Positions 14,852 through 16,130 of a DNA stretch of 16,130 nucleotides are shown in pieces. The DNA is from Pelomicrobium sp036803785 (GTDB taxonomy: Bacteria > Pseudomonadota > Gammaproteobacteria > Burkholderiales > UBA6910). A model generated the notes under the pieces. The model saw nothing but the letters and a program-made list of their open reading frames with translations. It searched no databases and was not told the origin of the DNA. Made by a program: the position numbers and the translations under genes. Each line of letters starts with the position of its first letter. The first letter of the stretch is position 1. The DNA is taken from assembly GCF_036803785.1 (NCBI RefSeq), contig NZ_DAIRTR010000074.1, positions 1 through 16,130 on the forward strand, written 5' to 3'.

Positions 14852-15847
14852 GTGCCCACCGCACTGCACCCGGACCAGGTCCTGTTTCAAGGCGAAAAGC
14901 CCTTGCCCTCGCTGCCCGCCTGCGAGCATTACGCGGGCAGCGAGCGCTTCATCCTCAAGGCCCTGGCCCTGCAGCAGCAGCTCGGCCCCTTGTTCGATGT
15001 GAGCTGCGACTGCGAGGACGGAGCCCCGGCAGGCCGGGAGCTGGAGCACGCCCGCATGGTGGCCGAGCTGCTGAACGCCTCCGCCAATCAGTTCGGCCGC
15101 TGTGGGGTACGCATTCACGGTCCCGCTCATCCCCACTGGCGTCGTGACCTGGAGGTGATCATCGACGGGGCAGGGCACCGCATCGCCTACGTGACCCTGC
15201 CCAAGGTCCAGTCAGCCGCACAGGCGCGAGAAATGATCGAGTATCTGGAGCGCCGAGCCAGGGAGCGGGGACTCGAGCGCCCCATCCCGGTGCACGTGCT
15301 GATCGAGACCCACGGGGCATTGCAGGAGGCCTTCGCCATCGCCGCCCTGCCGGCGGTCGAGGCGCTCGATTTCGGTCTGCTGGATTTCGTGAGCGGCCAT
15401 CATGGCGCCATCCCCGCCAGCGCCATGCGCAGCCCCGGCCAGTTCGAGCACCATCTCATCCGCCGCGCCAAGGCCGAGGTGGTGGCCGCGGCGCTCGCCC
15501 ATGGGCGTGTGCCCGCCCACAACGTGACCCTGGAGCTGGACAATGCCTACCGCGTGTATCAGGACGCCCGGCGTGCCCGCACCGAATATGGATTTCTGCG
15601 CATGTGGAGCATCCATCCGTCGCAGATACGGCCCATCATCGACGCGATGCGACCGGAGCACGGGGAGATCGAAACGGCGGCGGAGATCCTGCTCGCCGCG
15701 CAGCGCGCCGAGTGGGCGCCGATCCGTCACCGAGGCGAGCTGCACGACCGGGCGAGCTACCGGTATTACTGGTGCGTCTTGCGCCAGGCGCGGGCCACCG
15801 GCGCGCGTTTTCCGCCGGAGGTGGAAAGCTGGTTCGCCGCAGCATGA
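14852..15847 (+). CDS. CitE-like HpcH/HpaI aldolase family protein, function unassigned
   Basis: The 331-residue protein has the TIM-barrel signatures of the citrate lyase beta-subunit/HpcH-HpaI superfamily. These enzymes cleave or form C-C bonds in CoA thioesters such as malyl-CoA, citramalyl-CoA or citryl-CoA, using Mg2+. Visible motifs are DCEDGAP (residues 53-59), GVRIHG with R87, LPK with K118, VLIETHGAL with the expected Mg ligand E152, GLLDFVSGHHGAIP with the second likely Mg ligand D178, and MWSIHPSQI. The start is a GTG 18 bp after mdh with no clear Shine-Dalgarno sequence, so it is probably translated by coupling. No citD or citF partner is present, so it is not part of a classical citrate lyase. 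Similar proteins sit in betaproteobacterial TCA clusters, but I know of no settled function. Position between mdh and prpC suggests a role in malyl-, citramalyl- or methylcitrate-related CoA chemistry. Confidence 0.88.
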   Translation: MPTALHPDQVLFQGEKPLPSLPACEHYAGSERFILKALALQQQLGPLFDVSCDCEDGAPAGRELEHARMVAELLNASANQFGRCGVRIHGPAHPHWRRDLEVIIDGAGHRIAYVTLPKVQSAAQAREMIEYLERRARERGLERPIPVHVLIETHGALQEAFAIAALPAVEALDFGLLDFVSGHHGAIPASAMRSPGQFEHHLIRRAKAEVVAAALAHGRVPAHNVTLELDNAYRVYQDARRARTEYGFLRMWSIHPSQIRPIIDAMRPEHGEIETAAEILLAAQRAEWAPIRHRGELHDRASYRYYWCVLRQARATGARFPPEVESWFAAA

Positions 15848-15872
15848 GCGCTTGCCCTGCCCCTGCCCCGCG

Positions 15873-15898
15873 CATGTCTTATATAAGATATAAGATAT
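15873..15898. promoter_or_regulatory. Candidate GntR operator, copy 2 (upstream of prpC)
   Basis: This is the inverted second copy of the 26-bp element. It contains the perfect 12-bp palindrome TCTTATATAAGA (15877-15888) and a tandem repeat of TATAAGA (15882-15888 and 15889-15895), which could give overlapping binding sites. It abuts the prpC -35 box at 15899. The match to copy 1 is 23 of 26. It lies in an otherwise GC-rich region, so the AT-rich stretch stands out. Confidence 0.75.
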
Positions 15899-15927
15899 TT
15901 GACACGGCGGCGGTGCGACCCGATAAT
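15899..15927 (+). promoter_or_regulatory. Strong sigma70 promoter of prpC
   Basis: Perfect TTGACA (15899-15904), a 17-bp spacer and GATAAT (15922-15927, five of six) make this the best promoter in the window. The start should be near 15934, giving a leader of about 97 nt before the prpC ATG. I see no sigma54-type GG/GC promoter in the same gap. Confidence 0.72.
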
Positions 15928-15933
15928 TTGGGC

Positions 15934-15956
15934 GCCGTCCCGCCGGTGAAGACGGC
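15934..15956 (+). promoter_or_regulatory. Hairpin at the 5' end of the predicted prpC mRNA
   Basis: GCCGTC (15934-15939) pairs with GACGGC (15951-15956) around an 11-nt loop, right at the predicted transcription start. 5'-end hairpins can protect mRNA from decay. This is a positional inference only. Confidence 0.35.
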
Positions 15957-16030
15957 TCCGCTACGCACGGGTCGGCATTGATTTGGACCTTCTCGGAGAA
16001 ACCGTTCAGCGTGACGCAGGAGAAATCCCG

Positions 16031-16130
16031 ATGAGTGCTGGGATGCAAACGGAAGCAGGGACGAAACCCAAGAAGTCGGTGGCGCTGTCGGGGGTAGTGG
16101 CGGGCAATACGGCGCTGTGTACGGTGGGGC
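16031..16130 (+). CDS. prpC: 2-Methylcitrate synthase (3' truncated by window end)
   Basis: Only the first 33 codons are present. The stretch KKSVALSGVVAGNTALCTVG is the conserved N-terminus of PrpC and differs from ordinary citrate synthases. PrpC condenses propionyl-CoA with oxaloacetate to 2-methylcitrate, the entry to the methylcitrate cycle. The ATG at 16031 has AGGAGA at 16018-16023, 7 nt upstream. It has its own promoter and GntR-type operator in the 183-bp gap after the CitE-like gene. The usual companions (prpB, acnD, prpF or similar) are not in the window and may follow to the right. The catalytic histidines and aspartate lie beyond the edge, so intactness cannot be judged. Confidence 0.9.
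   Translation, partial: MSAGMQTEAGTKPKKSVALSGVVAGNTALCTVG

Noticed and set aside
13829..15178. 449-codon minus-strand open frame opposite mdh and the CitE-like gene
   Set aside because: It spans two clear plus-strand genes and their junction, and its product matches no family I recognise.
15848..16030. Sigma54 promoter upstream of prpC
   Set aside because: I looked for TGGCAC-N5-TTGC or a GG-N10-GC core and found none convincing; GGCATTGATTTGGA near 15972 lacks the GC element.

Overview
The window is a compact, GC-rich stretch of a proteobacterial chromosome, almost certainly betaproteobacterial. It carries a tricarboxylic-acid (TCA) cycle gene cluster in the order known from Burkholderiales, Rhodocyclales and Nitrosomonadales: gntR, sdhC, sdhD, sdhA, sdhB, sdhE, gltA, odhA, odhB, lpd (odhL), zapE. 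Support for the group comes from this order, from divergent mdh, from the short insert before the redox-active cysteines of the E3 subunit, and from a CitE-like gene next to mdh. I cannot name a genus. There are no RNA genes, mobile elements, CRISPR arrays or gene-free stretches over 300 bases.

Layout: (1) Positions 2-787, plus strand, hold the C-terminal 261 residues of a sigma54-dependent activator most like PrpR, the propionate-catabolism regulator. A hairpin at 808-838 separates it from the convergent cluster. (2) Positions 12710 down to 896, minus strand, hold one tightly packed operon: succinate dehydrogenase (sdhCDAB), its flavin-assembly factor (sdhE), citrate synthase (gltA), the three subunits of 2-oxoglutarate dehydrogenase (odhA, odhB, lpd) and the ATPase ZapE. 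Genes overlap or lie within about 70 bp, except for a 195-bp odhB-lpd gap that carries a strong hairpin. (3) A HutC-type GntR regulator (12926-13669, minus) lies between sdhC and the divergent plus-strand genes. (4) On the plus strand lie mdh (13850-14833), an uncharacterised CitE-like (HpcH/HpaI) lyase (14852-15847) and the first 33 codons of 2-methylcitrate synthase prpC (from 16031).

How the genes work together: GltA, 2-oxoglutarate dehydrogenase, succinate dehydrogenase and malate dehydrogenase cover much of the oxidative TCA cycle. PrpC starts the methylcitrate cycle, which turns propionyl-CoA plus oxaloacetate into pyruvate plus succinate. Succinate dehydrogenase and Mdh then regenerate oxaloacetate, so Mdh and PrpC in one plus-strand block form a sensible metabolic unit.

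The most informative non-coding signal is a 26-bp element found twice (13705-13730 and, inverted, 15873-15898; 23 of 26 positions identical). Each copy sits immediately upstream of a strong sigma70-type promoter, one for mdh and one for prpC. The first copy also overlaps a probable gntR promoter. I infer that these are operators of the local GntR protein and tie the TCA and methylcitrate genes together. The main functional unknown is the CitE-like enzyme between mdh and prpC. The rest is well-known central metabolism.
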